The notes below the pieces were generated by a model that did no database searches, had not been told where the DNA came from, and was given only the letters and a program-made list of their open reading frames with translations. A program made the position numbers and the translations under genes. A stretch of DNA of 62,842 nucleotides from a virus: the IMG/VR virus record IMGVR_UViG_3300032174_000006, positions 1-62,842 of that record; one strand, written 5' to 3'. Positions 30,649-40,571 of this stretch are shown here, piece after piece; position 1 is the stretch's first letter; each line of letters opens with the position of its first letter.

Positions 30649-33600
30649 GGTTGTTCGTACCTCCGAAATTCCGGCTGATTAAATACGGTGCGGTGCGTCC
30701 CCACGCCCCTACGCGAATTTCACTATCGTCGAGGAAAATCTGAAATGGATTCGCGCTGTTCGCGGTGAAATTGAACAGTTGCCCCTTGTTCGCGCTGACT
30801 ACGAATAACGTTTTCTGATACGCGCCGCCGGTCGAGGGAAGGGTGATCGGCGCGGGGGATTGGCCATCGTACGATTGAATCGTCAGCGTGACCGCCGACG
30901 CCGCCACATACGCTAGCACCACCTCGCGAATATGCCCGTACCCGGACATCCCAAACGACGCGCCGAACGTCCTCCACGCAAGCATCCTCGCTGGCTGGAT
31001 CGCGAAGCTCGGCTGCCAGAGGTATAGTTTCGTCGGCCCGGACTGCACGCTGAAGTCGTCTGCCCATGCGGTGAACAGTCCCATGAAATCGCTGACCACG
31101 GTCCCGCTGTTCGGCACGACCGCGACCGGATATCTCGTACGCGTGTTGCTGGAAACGAACGTTGTCGCCCCGAACACCGCCGCCCCGAGCGACATCGGCG
31201 TGAACGCAACTCCCAGCCTCGCCGCCGGAGTGAGGTCCACGAAGAAATCCCCCCATTGCTTCGGCGCGCGCACGTCCCCGCCGTCCCATTCGTTCGTCGC
31301 GAGAGTGCAGGGGATGGGAGTCGTGGCGCTGCCGAACGGATTGGCGAAGTCGTTGGTATTCTCCCGCTGCACGCAGCCGAACGTCGCGAAGCTGCCGAAT
31401 CCCACCACCGCCGACGCCGCGAATAACGTCTCTGGATTCGTCTGCGTCGGAATCTGCTCCACGTGGCAGCCGGCGGTGATGCCAGACGGATACACGTCGT
31501 AGCACCACGCCATCCGCTGAACGTTCAGCGTGAGACAGCGGTACACGGCGTTTGTATCCTGATAAATAAAGTAGAGATATCCGAGGGAATAGAACAATCT
31601 GAACTGAAACACACGGTTGTAATCCGGCGCGGCGATGGTCACGCCGTTGTAGATGTAATCCACGCCTTGGCTTCCCTCGTGCGGGAAGAGTTCATATAAA
31701 TCCGCGTCGGTGAGCGATCCCTGTGTGGAGGAATAAATCCCGTCCTTCGCGACCCAGTAGATATTCTGCCCGTCGTTGCAATGCGCGAACGGCGCGGCGA
31801 TGCCTCTCGTGAATGGCTGCTGCACGATCGCGTACCGCTGCGCGGCGTTTCCCTGCTGCGGATATAACGCCCACCACCGTTCCGGCGACGCGACGAAGGA
31901 TAATCCATCCAGCGTCTCGCCTCCGACAAGCGGCTCCGACGGCGGGGTGATCTCTAAATTGTACGTGTCCGGCGCGGCGTCCGGCGTGTTGTTCTTGCTG
32001 AACGACACCGTCCCCGGCCGGAACGGGTCCCCGCACGCGAACACGGTCCCGGTCGCGTCCGGCCCCCACATATACGGAAGCCGCTGCGCCGCGATGAACG
32101 GCTCCTGGATGATGTACGCGACGTTCGCTCCCGCGCCAGCGTTCTCCACGAATTGCAGGAGATAATTCGTCCCGGAAATCAACGTCGGCCGTGCCCATAG
32201 CGTGTACACGTTCAATCCGCCGAGTTGGATCAACGTGCCGGGGAGATAGCGGGTGATATCCGTGTCCATGGAAGAGACCACCGCGACCGTGCCGTTCACA
32301 ATCGACGCCACGCCGAAATTCGGGACATCCACGCTCGGCCATGGCTCGAAGTTATCAAAGTCCAGCGCCTCCCCGGCCTGCGCGGCGGCGTCGTCAAAAT
32401 TGTCGATGAACGTCGGGCTGCCGGTCGGCGTCGAGCCGATGAATCTCCATTGTGTGACCGCGCCGCCGTATCGGAAGATATCCCACGTGTCGATCTGTGG
32501 ATCGTACGCGGCGGATGGGAGATACACCGTTACCTGCCCGCGGCGGGGGTTGACGCCATATCGCGACGCTGGGGAGGGATTCCCGATGACTCCGGTATTC
32601 CGCGCCCGTGGCCGCACACGATATAGTAAGGGTGCGCCGATATCCCCGACGTCCGGCTGATACCCCCCGAACACGAATGGCAAATCCGTCGCCACGTTGA
32701 TCGTCCCGCTCGCGTTCCATAGAAATTGTATCTTCGTGAGCGTTTGAAGCGACTTCGTCTGATCGTTCCCCACCCGCGTAAGCGCACTAATCGGGAACAC
32801 TACCTGCGTCCACTGTCCGCTGCCGGGGAGCAGCTGCGTGCCGCTGGTCGTGTCGATGAATCCGGCCTGCGCGCTGATGGCCGCCGTCTCCGCGTCAATC
32901 CCTGCGCGCTGGGACGCCGTCTGCGATGTGGCAAGCTGCGTCGCGGAGTTCGCCACCGCCGCCGCGATATCCGACGGGCGGATGGTGTAATAGTAGAAAT
33001 TCTGCGTGAAGCTCGCGTCGCCGACGTCGAGGAGGAATTTCAATTCCGTGAGATTCGCGAGGGTGTCGATTTTAATCCCCAGCGAGATGTAATCCTCCTC
33101 CTGAAACGACGCGCCGGAAAGGTTGAACGGATTCGCGGGGACGGTCACGCTGGTCATCGTGCCGATTCCGGTGGTCACTTGGTACGTGGTATCCGGGTCG
33201 GTGATCGCTTGGCCCGCGACCGGAGGCGTCGCCACCCCGCCGCTCGGCAGACTGTAAAACACCTGCACCGTCGCGCCGTCGATCGTGAATCCGCGAACAT
33301 GCGTGCCGAAATTCACCGCCGCGACTGTGACGCCAAAGTTCGCCGCATTGACCTGCGCCGGAGTCCAAGTGGTGCCCCAGAGGTCTATATTAGAGCCATA
33401 AGTAACCGGGTGTATGCCGCTATTGAGGGAGGAATGGTCCGGTCCGAATTGTAATCCCCCCTTCAGCGCAAACACATTCCCGTCGCCGATGTCAGTGTCC
33501 GCCCTCGTGCGCCAGTTAACAGTGAACGCGATCCCTAGAATAGTCGCGGCGGCTGGGACGGCTAATCCGAATTGCGTGATGTTCAGATTATCGCTTATGA

Positions 33601-34735
33601 AATCCGCTCCCGTCACCACGACGAAGCTGGAGAATCCCGGCGTCCATGTGGGTCCGCCGCCGCCCGCGTCCACCGCCGATACCGCCGTCCCAGTCGCAGA
33701 TTGCGTAACCGGCGTCGCGGAGATGACGGAGATTGCGGGGACAGTGGTCAGCGCATCGGCGGTCGTGTGATTCGCCGTGGTGGAAGTCTCAATAGAAATC
33801 CCGCCGTTCGGCCCGGCGCTGACGCTCCACACGTAACAAATCTCCGCGCCGATGACGATCATCGTTCCCCGGCGGAGGGTGGACAAAAGTGCGTTCTGGA
33901 AGATCGATCCGCCGCCCTCGCTGGCGAGTCCCGCCGGCACGATCACGCATCGCCCCGTGGCGCCGGAGAAGTAATAGATGGACTGAATGGTCAGGGAATT
34001 CGGCAGCGCCGCGAACACGTCCATGACCATGAACTGCACCGCGTTGATGAGCACCGTCTGGAGTTTCTGATACGCGGCGGCGGTCCCAACCTGCACTGTC
34101 CAGATCGCCGCGCCGGTGGGATCCTGTAACACTACCCCCGCCGTGTCGCTGACCCGATTCGATGTCCCCGGCGCGCCCGCTGTCCCGCCTTGTGTGTATC
34201 CCGGCGCGCCGATTAGATTAATGTAATTCTCCTGCGGCGCGGCGTCCGGAGCGGATTGCGGCTCGGCGATTCCCACGTTGTTCACGGTTACGGTATTCGC
34301 GAGGCTTGGAGCGGAGAATTTCTTATAATCCCCACCGTTCGCGATATACATCCACGGTTGCGTAGAGGCGTTCGGACGGAAGGGGATAAGCGCCGCGCCG
34401 TTCGCGCCGACTCCCCCGGCCAGCGTGCCGACGTTCACCCCCGTGTCCAGCCACACCTTCCCGGCGGCGTCGTACGCCAGCGTGCGAGGCTGATTGCTAG
34501 TGGCAAGCGCCGCGTACGTTCGCATGTCGGTGATGGGGAAGAGCGCGCCGGATGGGCTGGCGGTGAATGACGCTTGCGCGCCGGGGCGGGATTGAATCGT
34601 GCCATCGGTGTAGCCGCGAACGTTGATCGCGATGGGATATTTTCCGGGAGGAAGGGTATCCGGGCGGCCTTTCGTCTTCATCCCGAGGAACTGGAAGCGG
34701 AATCCCTCGTTTGGCCGATTGAACTCGTCGCCCAT
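30632..34735 (-). CDS. Large tail protein, nozzle/tubular-B-like (1367 aa)
   Basis: ATG 34735 overlaps the stop of the upstream gene. The start (FLGMKTKGRPDTLPPGKYPI, then NVRGYTDGTIQSRPG) is a conserved opening of tail-nozzle-type proteins in podovirus-like phages. The whole protein is beta-rich with repeated Ig-like insertions. It is the largest gene in the window and far bigger than T7 gp12, so extra domains have been added. No enzymatic motif. Expected place: end of the short tail. Confidence 0.7.
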   Translation of the reverse strand: MGDEFNRPNEGFRFQFLGMKTKGRPDTLPPGKYPIAINVRGYTDGTIQSRPGAQASFTASPSGALFPITDMRTYAALATSNQPRTLAYDAAGKVWLDTGVNVGTLAGGVGANGAALIPFRPNASTQPWMYIANGGDYKKFSAPSLANTVTVNNVGIAEPQSAPDAAPQENYINLIGAPGYTQGGTAGAPGTSNRVSDTAGVVLQDPTGAAIWTVQVGTAAAYQKLQTVLINAVQFMVMDVFAALPNSLTIQSIYYFSGATGRCVIVPAGLASEGGGSIFQNALLSTLRRGTMIVIGAEICYVWSVSAGPNGGISIETSTTANHTTADALTTVPAISVISATPVTQSATGTAVSAVDAGGGGPTWTPGFSSFVVVTGADFISDNLNITQFGLAVPAAATILGIAFTVNWRTRADTDIGDGNVFALKGGLQFGPDHSSLNSGIHPVTYGSNIDLWGTTWTPAQVNAANFGVTVAAVNFGTHVRGFTIDGATVQVFYSLPSGGVATPPVAGQAITDPDTTYQVTTGIGTMTSVTVPANPFNLSGASFQEEDYISLGIKIDTLANLTELKFLLDVGDASFTQNFYYYTIRPSDIAAAVANSATQLATSQTASQRAGIDAETAAISAQAGFIDTTSGTQLLPGSGQWTQVVFPISALTRVGNDQTKSLQTLTKIQFLWNASGTINVATDLPFVFGGYQPDVGDIGAPLLYRVRPRARNTGVIGNPSPASRYGVNPRRGQVTVYLPSAAYDPQIDTWDIFRYGGAVTQWRFIGSTPTGSPTFIDNFDDAAAQAGEALDFDNFEPWPSVDVPNFGVASIVNGTVAVVSSMDTDITRYLPGTLIQLGGLNVYTLWARPTLISGTNYLLQFVENAGAGANVAYIIQEPFIAAQRLPYMWGPDATGTVFACGDPFRPGTVSFSKNNTPDAAPDTYNLEITPPSEPLVGGETLDGLSFVASPERWWALYPQQGNAAQRYAIVQQPFTRGIAAPFAHCNDGQNIYWVAKDGIYSSTQGSLTDADLYELFPHEGSQGVDYIYNGVTIAAPDYNRVFQFRLFYSLGYLYFIYQDTNAVYRCLTLNVQRMAWCYDVYPSGITAGCHVEQIPTQTNPETLFAASAVVGFGSFATFGCVQRENTNDFANPFGSATTPIPCTLATNEWDGGDVRAPKQWGDFFVDLTPAARLGVAFTPMSLGAAVFGATTFVSSNTRTRYPVAVVPNSGTVVSDFMGLFTAWADDFSVQSGPTKLYLWQPSFAIQPARMLAWRTFGASFGMSGYGHIREVVLAYVAASAVTLTIQSYDGQSPAPITLPSTGGAYQKTLFVVSANKGQLFNFTANSANPFQIFLDDSEIRVGAWGRTAPYLISRNFGGTNNRESTL

Positions 34736-36069
34736 TACTCAGTCACCTCGGAATCCATAAGCGGCGCGAGATCCTTCTCTCGCTGCGACAAATCCGCCAT
34801 GATGGTTTGATACTCGCCGAGTTCGCGCAGCTTGGAGTTGTACATCGCGGCCACTTTGAGGAAGCGTTGGAACAGGGGCATCGTACGATTGAACTCCTCG
34901 CCCCCTTGTTTCCAAGCCGCAATGTGTTGGGCATAATCTAGCATCACGTCGAGAATATCCCTTGGCACTTGCACGAAATCCGCGTCCAGAACCGGAATCG
35001 GCGCATTCTCGACCACCGTCGCGGTCAGCGTGTACGCTCCCCCGTCCGCGATTGGCGCGAGGGCGAGCTTGTTTAATCCCGCGTGGAGGATTGTCTGGGG
35101 CGCTCCCGGCGCGGCACCCTGCCATCCCGTGTTATACGTATCCGCGCCGCGCACGGAATCAATCTGAATCGGCACGTTGTTCACCCGCATGGCGAGAAGC
35201 GCGGGGGCGGCGGACAGCGCGGCGAGCCCTAGCCGATACCGCGACTCGCAGTATTGCGCGCGTGGGATATCCTTCGCGTTGGATTCCTTGTTGAGAAGAT
35301 TCGCGAGCGCGCCCCATTTCACCACATGCGTCCAGTCATCAGGGATGGGGATGGTGGATGGCGTGCCGACGGTGAGCGTGCCACCCGCTTCGATCGTCAG
35401 GAGGTCGTAATTCCCCGCGTACGCAGGCGGCACGTCCGTGTCGAAGCTAATCGGCGGCTGGGCGGATAGCAAATACGCGAACGGTGTGCCGGCCGGGGCG
35501 GTCGTATACCCTGAATTGAACGCCTGCTCCGCCCAGGTATCCTCCGGCCACATGGTAGATGCGGATTGCGTGGGGAAGAGTGTGGACGGGACGTATGCCA
35601 TCCGCCGGACGTCGATAACCATGTCGGGGAGTTGGATGCGGCCCGCGACGGCGGGGATCAATCGTTCAGTGATCGTGCATCCGGTGATGCTGAGTGTCTC
35701 GTCCCGCTGCCGCGCGACCGCGTTCAGCACGTCATCGGCGGTGAACTGGAGGGATACGCCCGTCCAGGGATTCCACGCGACGGCTTCGAGCAGGTGATAT
35801 TGGATAATCGTGTAGAGATTCGTGTCGAGGACGTTCAATGACCGGAGAGTATTAGTGAGTGTGGTGATGTCGTACCATGTCTGCCCGGCGACGGCGGGGA
35901 ACGTGAAATCCCCTCGCCAGAACGCTGTCAGCGCATTCCACGTTCGCAACGCTTCGGTAATATATAAATTTAATTCCGCCGGGGACCAGAACGTCTGCGT
36001 GGGATCATACAGGCGATTGGCGAGTTCCTGCCGCACAGTGCCGAGCGTTGTGTAGGAGTATGTCGCCAT
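34735..36069 (-). CDS. Tail/neck structural protein (444 aa)
   Basis: N-terminal helices (YTTLGTVRQELANRLYDP, then SPAELNLYITEALRTWNAL) match phage adaptor and gatekeeper proteins, followed by a beta-rich remainder and a final helix. Stop and start overlap the next gene by one base. Together with the large tail protein it probably forms the tail tube or gatekeeper. The weak ribosome site suggests coupling to the gene before. Confidence 0.7.
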   Translation of the reverse strand: MATYSYTTLGTVRQELANRLYDPTQTFWSPAELNLYITEALRTWNALTAFWRGDFTFPAVAGQTWYDITTLTNTLRSLNVLDTNLYTIIQYHLLEAVAWNPWTGVSLQFTADDVLNAVARQRDETLSITGCTITERLIPAVAGRIQLPDMVIDVRRMAYVPSTLFPTQSASTMWPEDTWAEQAFNSGYTTAPAGTPFAYLLSAQPPISFDTDVPPAYAGNYDLLTIEAGGTLTVGTPSTIPIPDDWTHVVKWGALANLLNKESNAKDIPRAQYCESRYRLGLAALSAAPALLAMRVNNVPIQIDSVRGADTYNTGWQGAAPGAPQTILHAGLNKLALAPIADGGAYTLTATVVENAPIPVLDADFVQVPRDILDVMLDYAQHIAAWKQGGEEFNRTMPLFQRFLKVAAMYNSKLRELGEYQTIMADLSQREKDLAPLMDSEVTE

Positions 36070-36072
36070 GCG

Positions 36073-36240
36073 TCATTTCTTTCCGCGCTTCTTATCCCGC
36101 TCATGCTTCCGAGCCATCTCCCGACCCTTCGCCGTTTCCTTGTTCCCGCGCATCGCGCCGAGCTTGTTCATTATTTTATAGGGAATATCGCTATCGGAGC
36201 CGTATCGCTTCTTCAGTTTCTCCTCAAGAAACTTTGGCAT
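36073..36240 (-). CDS. Small basic conserved phage protein (55 aa)
   Basis: GGAGG seven bases before ATG 36240 fixes the start. The sequence MPKFLEEKLKKRYG, then IMNKLGAMRGNKETAKGREM and a Lys/Arg tail is a conserved small protein of many phages, usually beside structural genes. Probably binds DNA or another virion protein. Function unknown. Confidence 0.75.
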   Translation of the reverse strand: MPKFLEEKLKKRYGSDSDIPYKIMNKLGAMRGNKETAKGREMARKHERDKKRGKK

Positions 36241-36242
36241 GG

Positions 36243-36440
36243 TCAGCCTCCGATAGCCGGACTCACCGGATCGCTCGGCAGCGGCAACCGATTCACCCCG
36301 CCAGGAAACATCCACGGGTAGTTCACCCACCGCAGCAGCGTTTTCAGCGGGTCATTCGGGAACTCGCTCGCGATGTCATAAAAAGTCCCCGCGGCCGCAG
36401 GTGCTTGCGGAGACAGCACGATATTCGGCTGCGGCGGCAT
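36243..36440 (-). CDS. Small Pro-rich structural-type protein (65 aa)
   Basis: ATG 36440 lies next to the stop of the upstream gene (one base between). Pro/Ala-rich start, then a Trp-containing segment (TLLRWVNYPWMFPGGVNRLP). No family. Close packing with flanking small genes supports it. Confidence 0.55.
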   Translation of the reverse strand: MPPQPNIVLSPQAPAAAGTFYDIASEFPNDPLKTLLRWVNYPWMFPGGVNRLPLPSDPVSPAIGG

Positions 36441-36441
36441 G

Positions 36442-36678
36442 CTATTCGTCCGTGTTGTCCGGGCGCGAGGTGCCGAGCCCTTCGCGGAGGGCACGGTTGA
36501 ACTTATCGCACATGGAATCATCATGCATCGGCTGCTCGCCGCCGCGAAGCGTGTCCTCGATATCCGGCGTCTGGTAGCAGTGAATCCGCGGAGCCATCAT
36601 CGGACGCTCGGCGGCGATCTGCGACGGATATATTTTATCCCGTGCGGGGCCGGAATTCGGATTCGGTTTATACGCCAT
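36442..36678 (-). CDS. Small hypothetical protein (78 aa)
   Basis: TAAGGAGG at good distance before ATG 36678. Polar and Pro-rich with two Cys; no membrane segment. It lies just after the secreted beta-helix gene. Function unknown. Confidence 0.65.
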   Translation of the reverse strand: MAYKPNPNSGPARDKIYPSQIAAERPMMAPRIHCYQTPDIEDTLRGGEQPMHDDSMCDKFNRALREGLGTSRPDNTDE

Positions 36679-36694
36679 GACAATCCTCCTTAAC

Positions 36695-39028
36695 CTACAT
36701 AGGAAAGCAACTCAGCGACAAAATATCGCTATCCGTCATGGCGTGAGTGCCCATGACGTCGGTGTAATTCTGAAACGTGGCGGATGATACGGTAGATACG
36801 GTCTGGAGCACGGTCGCCTGATTGGTATTCTTCGTCGTGAGATTCGTCGCGGTGCAATTCCATCCGGTCTTCGCGACGGGCAGGCCGATGACGCCAGTGC
36901 CTGTGTTGCTCGTCCCCACGTTGATGCGAAACGCGGTCGTGCCGTTTGGATTCGCCACAATCGCCGCGCCCGTGCCGAAGCCGGAGGATATCGTCGGCGC
37001 GTTCAGGGATAGATTCGCCTGCCACACACCGAAGATACGGGTAAGAAACGCCCCTCCGCCTCCTGCCGCTACGACTCCCTGCGTACAATCCGAACAGAAT
37101 AATTGCGATCCGCTTCCGGCGATCGGCAGCGTTGCGAACGTGTATCCGACCGAATCGCTGCGCTGCACGATTACATCGTTCGGGCTTCCGCCAGAGTCGA
37201 AGGTCGCCACCGGATCGCCTTGATTATTCTCGTAATAGTTGACGAGGGTGTGGGTATCCACCCGCGAGATACAGAAGTGGATATGCAGGCAGGTATTGTT
37301 AATGAAACGATTGCCGCTTCCGTTCGTTGCGATGCCTGCCGTGTTATTGAAGAAATATGCCGCGTCCACGGAACTCGTGATGGTATCGTTCACGAAATTT
37401 TCCGAGACGATGTTGTCAAGAGTATGCTGGGCCGCGACGGATGTCAGACACACGCCATAGGTCGCCCCGGTCTCGGTGCCCGCCAAAACGATAGAGTTCT
37501 TGGAAATCTTGGCCGAAATGGTTTCACCTTTTATATTGATGGCGCAGAATCCGGAAGACGCGGTGGTGGTTAAGGTGATCCAGTTGCTTTCGACGGTTAG
37601 CACAACTGCGGTGGCCATCTGCATGCCGTCATTGTTGCCAAAGCCCATGATATTGTTAGCGTAAGTTCCTGCTCCTATCACCCCCGGTCCGTTCGCGCCG
37701 CCGCCGAAGATGGAATTGTTGGTGATGAGCGCACCGAGCGCGGTCTTGAGCGCCGTCCCTCCATTGGAATGAGAAATTAAATTCCCGGTCATGACCAATG
37801 AGTTGCCGCCAATGGTGGATCCATCCACAAGAATATGAGTGCCGGAATCGGTGATATAGTTGTCGTTAAACGTCGGCTGGCCGGTGATGACGATGCCCGT
37901 TCCGCTTGCGGTGCCGTCCCCGGCGATGTGATTCTCGGTGATGTATTCTAATCCGGAAATCTCCATCGCGTGCGTGCCCCAGTTTTCAATGTCATTGTGC
38001 TGGATGTACACCCATAAGCCCGCCGCGTTCTTGATTGCATCCCCGGCTTCGTTGAGGATCACGTTGTTTTCCGCGATGGTGTTGTTGAATAGCACAAGGT
38101 CGTTGCTGGGATTGATTACGATTCCGTTTCCTGTGAAGGACGCTTTCACGCCCTCGAAGTGGAGATATTTAATAACGTTGTTCGCTCCGTTCGTCTGGAC
38201 CTGGTCGATATTAGCGGCTTTGGTGAAGGTGGTGATGCTGCCGGGGCAGCCGACGAGGGACGCGCTGGAATTGTTGAGATTGATATTCGCGGTCTGGGAG
38301 ACGGACTGGCCGCAGAAGGTGAATACGGTCGCTTTCGTGGTGGTGACGGCGGTGGAGAGTGTTTGCGCGCCGGTCAGATTATCGCCCCGGCAGATTCCAC
38401 CAGCGGCCGGCAGTGCGGCATCACATGCGTTCATCTTCGCGCCGAGGTTCGCACCCGCGATCCCAGCCATGTCCAGCACCACGGTCCCGCCGGAGATTGT
38501 GGTCGCGGCGGAGAAGTAGGTCGTGTCGCCCGCCGCGCCGGATACCGTGGCGGTGCTGCAAGTCGGGCAGGAGATCACGCCAGTGGTGGTGATCGGGCTG
38601 GGCGTGACGACGATCGGTGAAGTGGCGGTGAAACTGGTCACCGTGCCGCTGCCCCCGCCGCCTGCGCTAGTGAGGATGAACACGTCGGAATAAGTGACCG
38701 GGCCGGGGAGCCCGCCGCCGGTCATGGTGATGTCGTACTCCCCGTTCGCCGCGTAGAATATCCACCGCCCGTTGGAGTTCGCGGTGAAGGGATTGGACAG
38801 GGGAGTGGAGGAGCCGGTGGAGAAGATCGTCGCCGCACCGCCGCCGTGAACGCTAACGCTGACCGTGCAGGAGGGGAAGGAGCCCTGTACCGTGTTGGTC
38901 GAGGATAGTCCGGAGGTGACGACAACCGTCGCGCCTGCCTCGCACCACCCCTGCGCGTTCGCGAGCTGCGCACGGGCCGGGAGCGCGGAGAGTAGAAGCA
39001 GGGGAAGCAGGTATAGAAACCGTTTCAT
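36695..39028 (-). CDS. Secreted right-handed beta-helix protein (777 aa)
   Basis: ATG 39028 overlaps the stop of the last sugar-cassette gene (ATGA). Residues 1-20 are a textbook Sec signal peptide ending ALPARAQ. Then follow a small beta domain and, from about residue 180, long repeated Asn/Ile/Val/Gly rungs (NGIVINPSNDLVLFNNTIAE, ITGQPTFNDNYITDSG) of a pectate-lyase-type beta helix. A Cys-containing last domain may trimerise. It resembles tail spikes and polysaccharide lyases. The signal peptide suggests export to the periplasm or beyond. Confidence 0.78.
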   Translation of the reverse strand: MKRFLYLLPLLLLSALPARAQLANAQGWCEAGATVVVTSGLSSTNTVQGSFPSCTVSVSVHGGGAATIFSTGSSTPLSNPFTANSNGRWIFYAANGEYDITMTGGGLPGPVTYSDVFILTSAGGGGSGTVTSFTATSPIVVTPSPITTTGVISCPTCSTATVSGAAGDTTYFSAATTISGGTVVLDMAGIAGANLGAKMNACDAALPAAGGICRGDNLTGAQTLSTAVTTTKATVFTFCGQSVSQTANINLNNSSASLVGCPGSITTFTKAANIDQVQTNGANNVIKYLHFEGVKASFTGNGIVINPSNDLVLFNNTIAENNVILNEAGDAIKNAAGLWVYIQHNDIENWGTHAMEISGLEYITENHIAGDGTASGTGIVITGQPTFNDNYITDSGTHILVDGSTIGGNSLVMTGNLISHSNGGTALKTALGALITNNSIFGGGANGPGVIGAGTYANNIMGFGNNDGMQMATAVVLTVESNWITLTTTASSGFCAINIKGETISAKISKNSIVLAGTETGATYGVCLTSVAAQHTLDNIVSENFVNDTITSSVDAAYFFNNTAGIATNGSGNRFINNTCLHIHFCISRVDTHTLVNYYENNQGDPVATFDSGGSPNDVIVQRSDSVGYTFATLPIAGSGSQLFCSDCTQGVVAAGGGGAFLTRIFGVWQANLSLNAPTISSGFGTGAAIVANPNGTTAFRINVGTSNTGTGVIGLPVAKTGWNCTATNLTTKNTNQATVLQTVSTVSSATFQNYTDVMGTHAMTDSDILSLSCFPM

Positions 39029-39999
39029 TTCACCCATCCTCGGGACTGGACTTCTCCCATGATGGAGTCTACACTGCTTCGCCCGTAAATCATTGGACAA
39101 TATGACCCGGATTCCAGAATCGCAGGGGGACACCACGCGTGCGACATCTCCTCCTCGAAGGATAGGAATCCCGACCGGGAGATGGAATCGCCACGCGGGC
39201 GCCACCACATCGCGGTGGGGACGTTGAGATAGGTGGAAATGATCCCCACGCCGGCTTGATACGAGATTAGAAATTTAGAATTCTTCGTCACGGAGAAGAG
39301 TTCCCCGATGGTGGTCCGGCCGATGAGGTCGATCCAGTGGGAGGAGGTGCCGTTCAGCCGCGGCGCGAGCATGTGGGTGTAGTAATCGTGATCGTATTCC
39401 GCGCCGACGACGACGATGGGCAGGCCGAATTGCTTGAATATCCGCTCCCCGAGTTCCACCCATTCCGCAGGCTTCCATAACATGTTGCGATTATGCCCTT
39501 CGATGGTGTTGCCATGTAGCGGACCGGGATAGAACACCGCGAACGGGCCGAGTTTGGACCGCACCATGGCACCGTACGCGAGTTCTTTCGAGGTCAGGCG
39601 GAAGTGGGAGAATATTCCCCAGTTGATGTCATAGTGCGGTAGCCATTTCTCCAGCCGGATTCCGCGTTCGAGCGGGGCGTTGGGGATCAGCACGGTATAA
39701 TGCTCACCCTTAAATATATAGTCTCCATCTTCGATGTAATCCCAGTATCCGCCGGGAGTGAAAGGCGGCTTGTCCGCGCCGGAATTGTTCAAGAGGCCGT
39801 AATTCAGCCGCATGTCCACGGACCGGACGAACTCGAATCGACGGAGAAAATCCAGCGCGCGGTCTTGCAGCATATTGCGCTCGGAACAGGTGAGGAAGAC
39901 GTCGATCGGCTCGCCGGGGGCGAGTTTATCCCGGATGGCTTGGATTTTATGCAGCGCCCACACGCTGTCGCCGATTCCCTGCGGGAGTAAGAATTTCAT
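39025..39999 (-). CDS. GT9-like glycosyltransferase (324 aa)
   Basis: AGGAGA before ATG 39999 fixes the start, which overlaps the upstream stop. The opening FLLPQGIGDSVWALHKIQAI matches the glycine loop of GT-B heptosyltransferase-type enzymes (GT9), and the C-terminal half has the donor-side pattern (FLISYQAGVGIISTYLNVP). GT9 enzymes move heptose or related sugars on to LPS core. Coupled at both ends within the cassette. Confidence 0.78.
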   Translation of the reverse strand: MKFLLPQGIGDSVWALHKIQAIRDKLAPGEPIDVFLTCSERNMLQDRALDFLRRFEFVRSVDMRLNYGLLNNSGADKPPFTPGGYWDYIEDGDYIFKGEHYTVLIPNAPLERGIRLEKWLPHYDINWGIFSHFRLTSKELAYGAMVRSKLGPFAVFYPGPLHGNTIEGHNRNMLWKPAEWVELGERIFKQFGLPIVVVGAEYDHDYYTHMLAPRLNGTSSHWIDLIGRTTIGELFSVTKNSKFLISYQAGVGIISTYLNVPTAMWWRPRGDSISRSGFLSFEEEMSHAWCPPAILESGSYCPMIYGRSSVDSIMGEVQSRGWVK

Positions 40000-40571
40000 T
40001 CGTTTCTCCTGTGATCCGTACGGATGAGAATATTCCCCGTCCCGTCCGGATAGTACGCCCAATCGACGCTTCCGCGATTGAGATTGTGCAGCGCGTTGAA
40101 AATCCCCCGGCAGACTTCCGTATCCTGCGCGTCATCGCATAATATCCATTTCGCGCCAGCGTTCCACGCGAGGGTGACATCGTGGGTGACATATTCCGCC
40201 GCGTGATTCCCGTCGATATGCGCGAGGTCGTACCATCGGCCGGGGAGTTCTGGGAGGGTGAGACTGTCCGCAACGATGATCTCAGAATGATAGCCGTGCT
40301 CGCCGAGGAGATCGGATACGAATTTCGACGGACGGACGGTGAACTTTCTCCCGTATTCGTAATCGTTGTCGATTCCGGTGTAGGTACAGCCGAGCGGGGA
40401 AACTTCGAGAAAAGCCAGCGCGGCCAGTCCCTCGCCGATGCCGATTTCGCAGATGGAATTCGGCTGAATCGCGGCGGCGATGGAGCGTTTGAACGAGACG
40501 TATTTCGCGGAGTCGAACGCGCGCGGCTCACGGAACGGGCGGAGAAGGGAATCTGCGACGCTAAACGGCAT
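39996..40571 (-). CDS. Class I SAM methyltransferase (191 aa)
   Basis: SAM loop CEIGIGEGLAALAFLE near residue 40, an acidic residue after strand 2 (GIDNDYEYG), then LAHIDGNHAAEYVTHDV and ILCDDAQD. The HIDGxH and C-terminal acidic pair resemble metal-dependent sugar O-methyltransferases of the macrocin/CmcI group. The overlap with both neighbours is 4-11 bases. Likely methylates a hydroxyl on the glycan made by the cassette. Confidence 0.82.
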   Translation of the reverse strand: MPFSVADSLLRPFREPRAFDSAKYVSFKRSIAAAIQPNSICEIGIGEGLAALAFLEVSPLGCTYTGIDNDYEYGRKFTVRPSKFVSDLLGEHGYHSEIIVADSLTLPELPGRWYDLAHIDGNHAAEYVTHDVTLAWNAGAKWILCDDAQDTEVCRGIFNALHNLNRGSVDWAYYPDGTGNILIRTDHRRNE

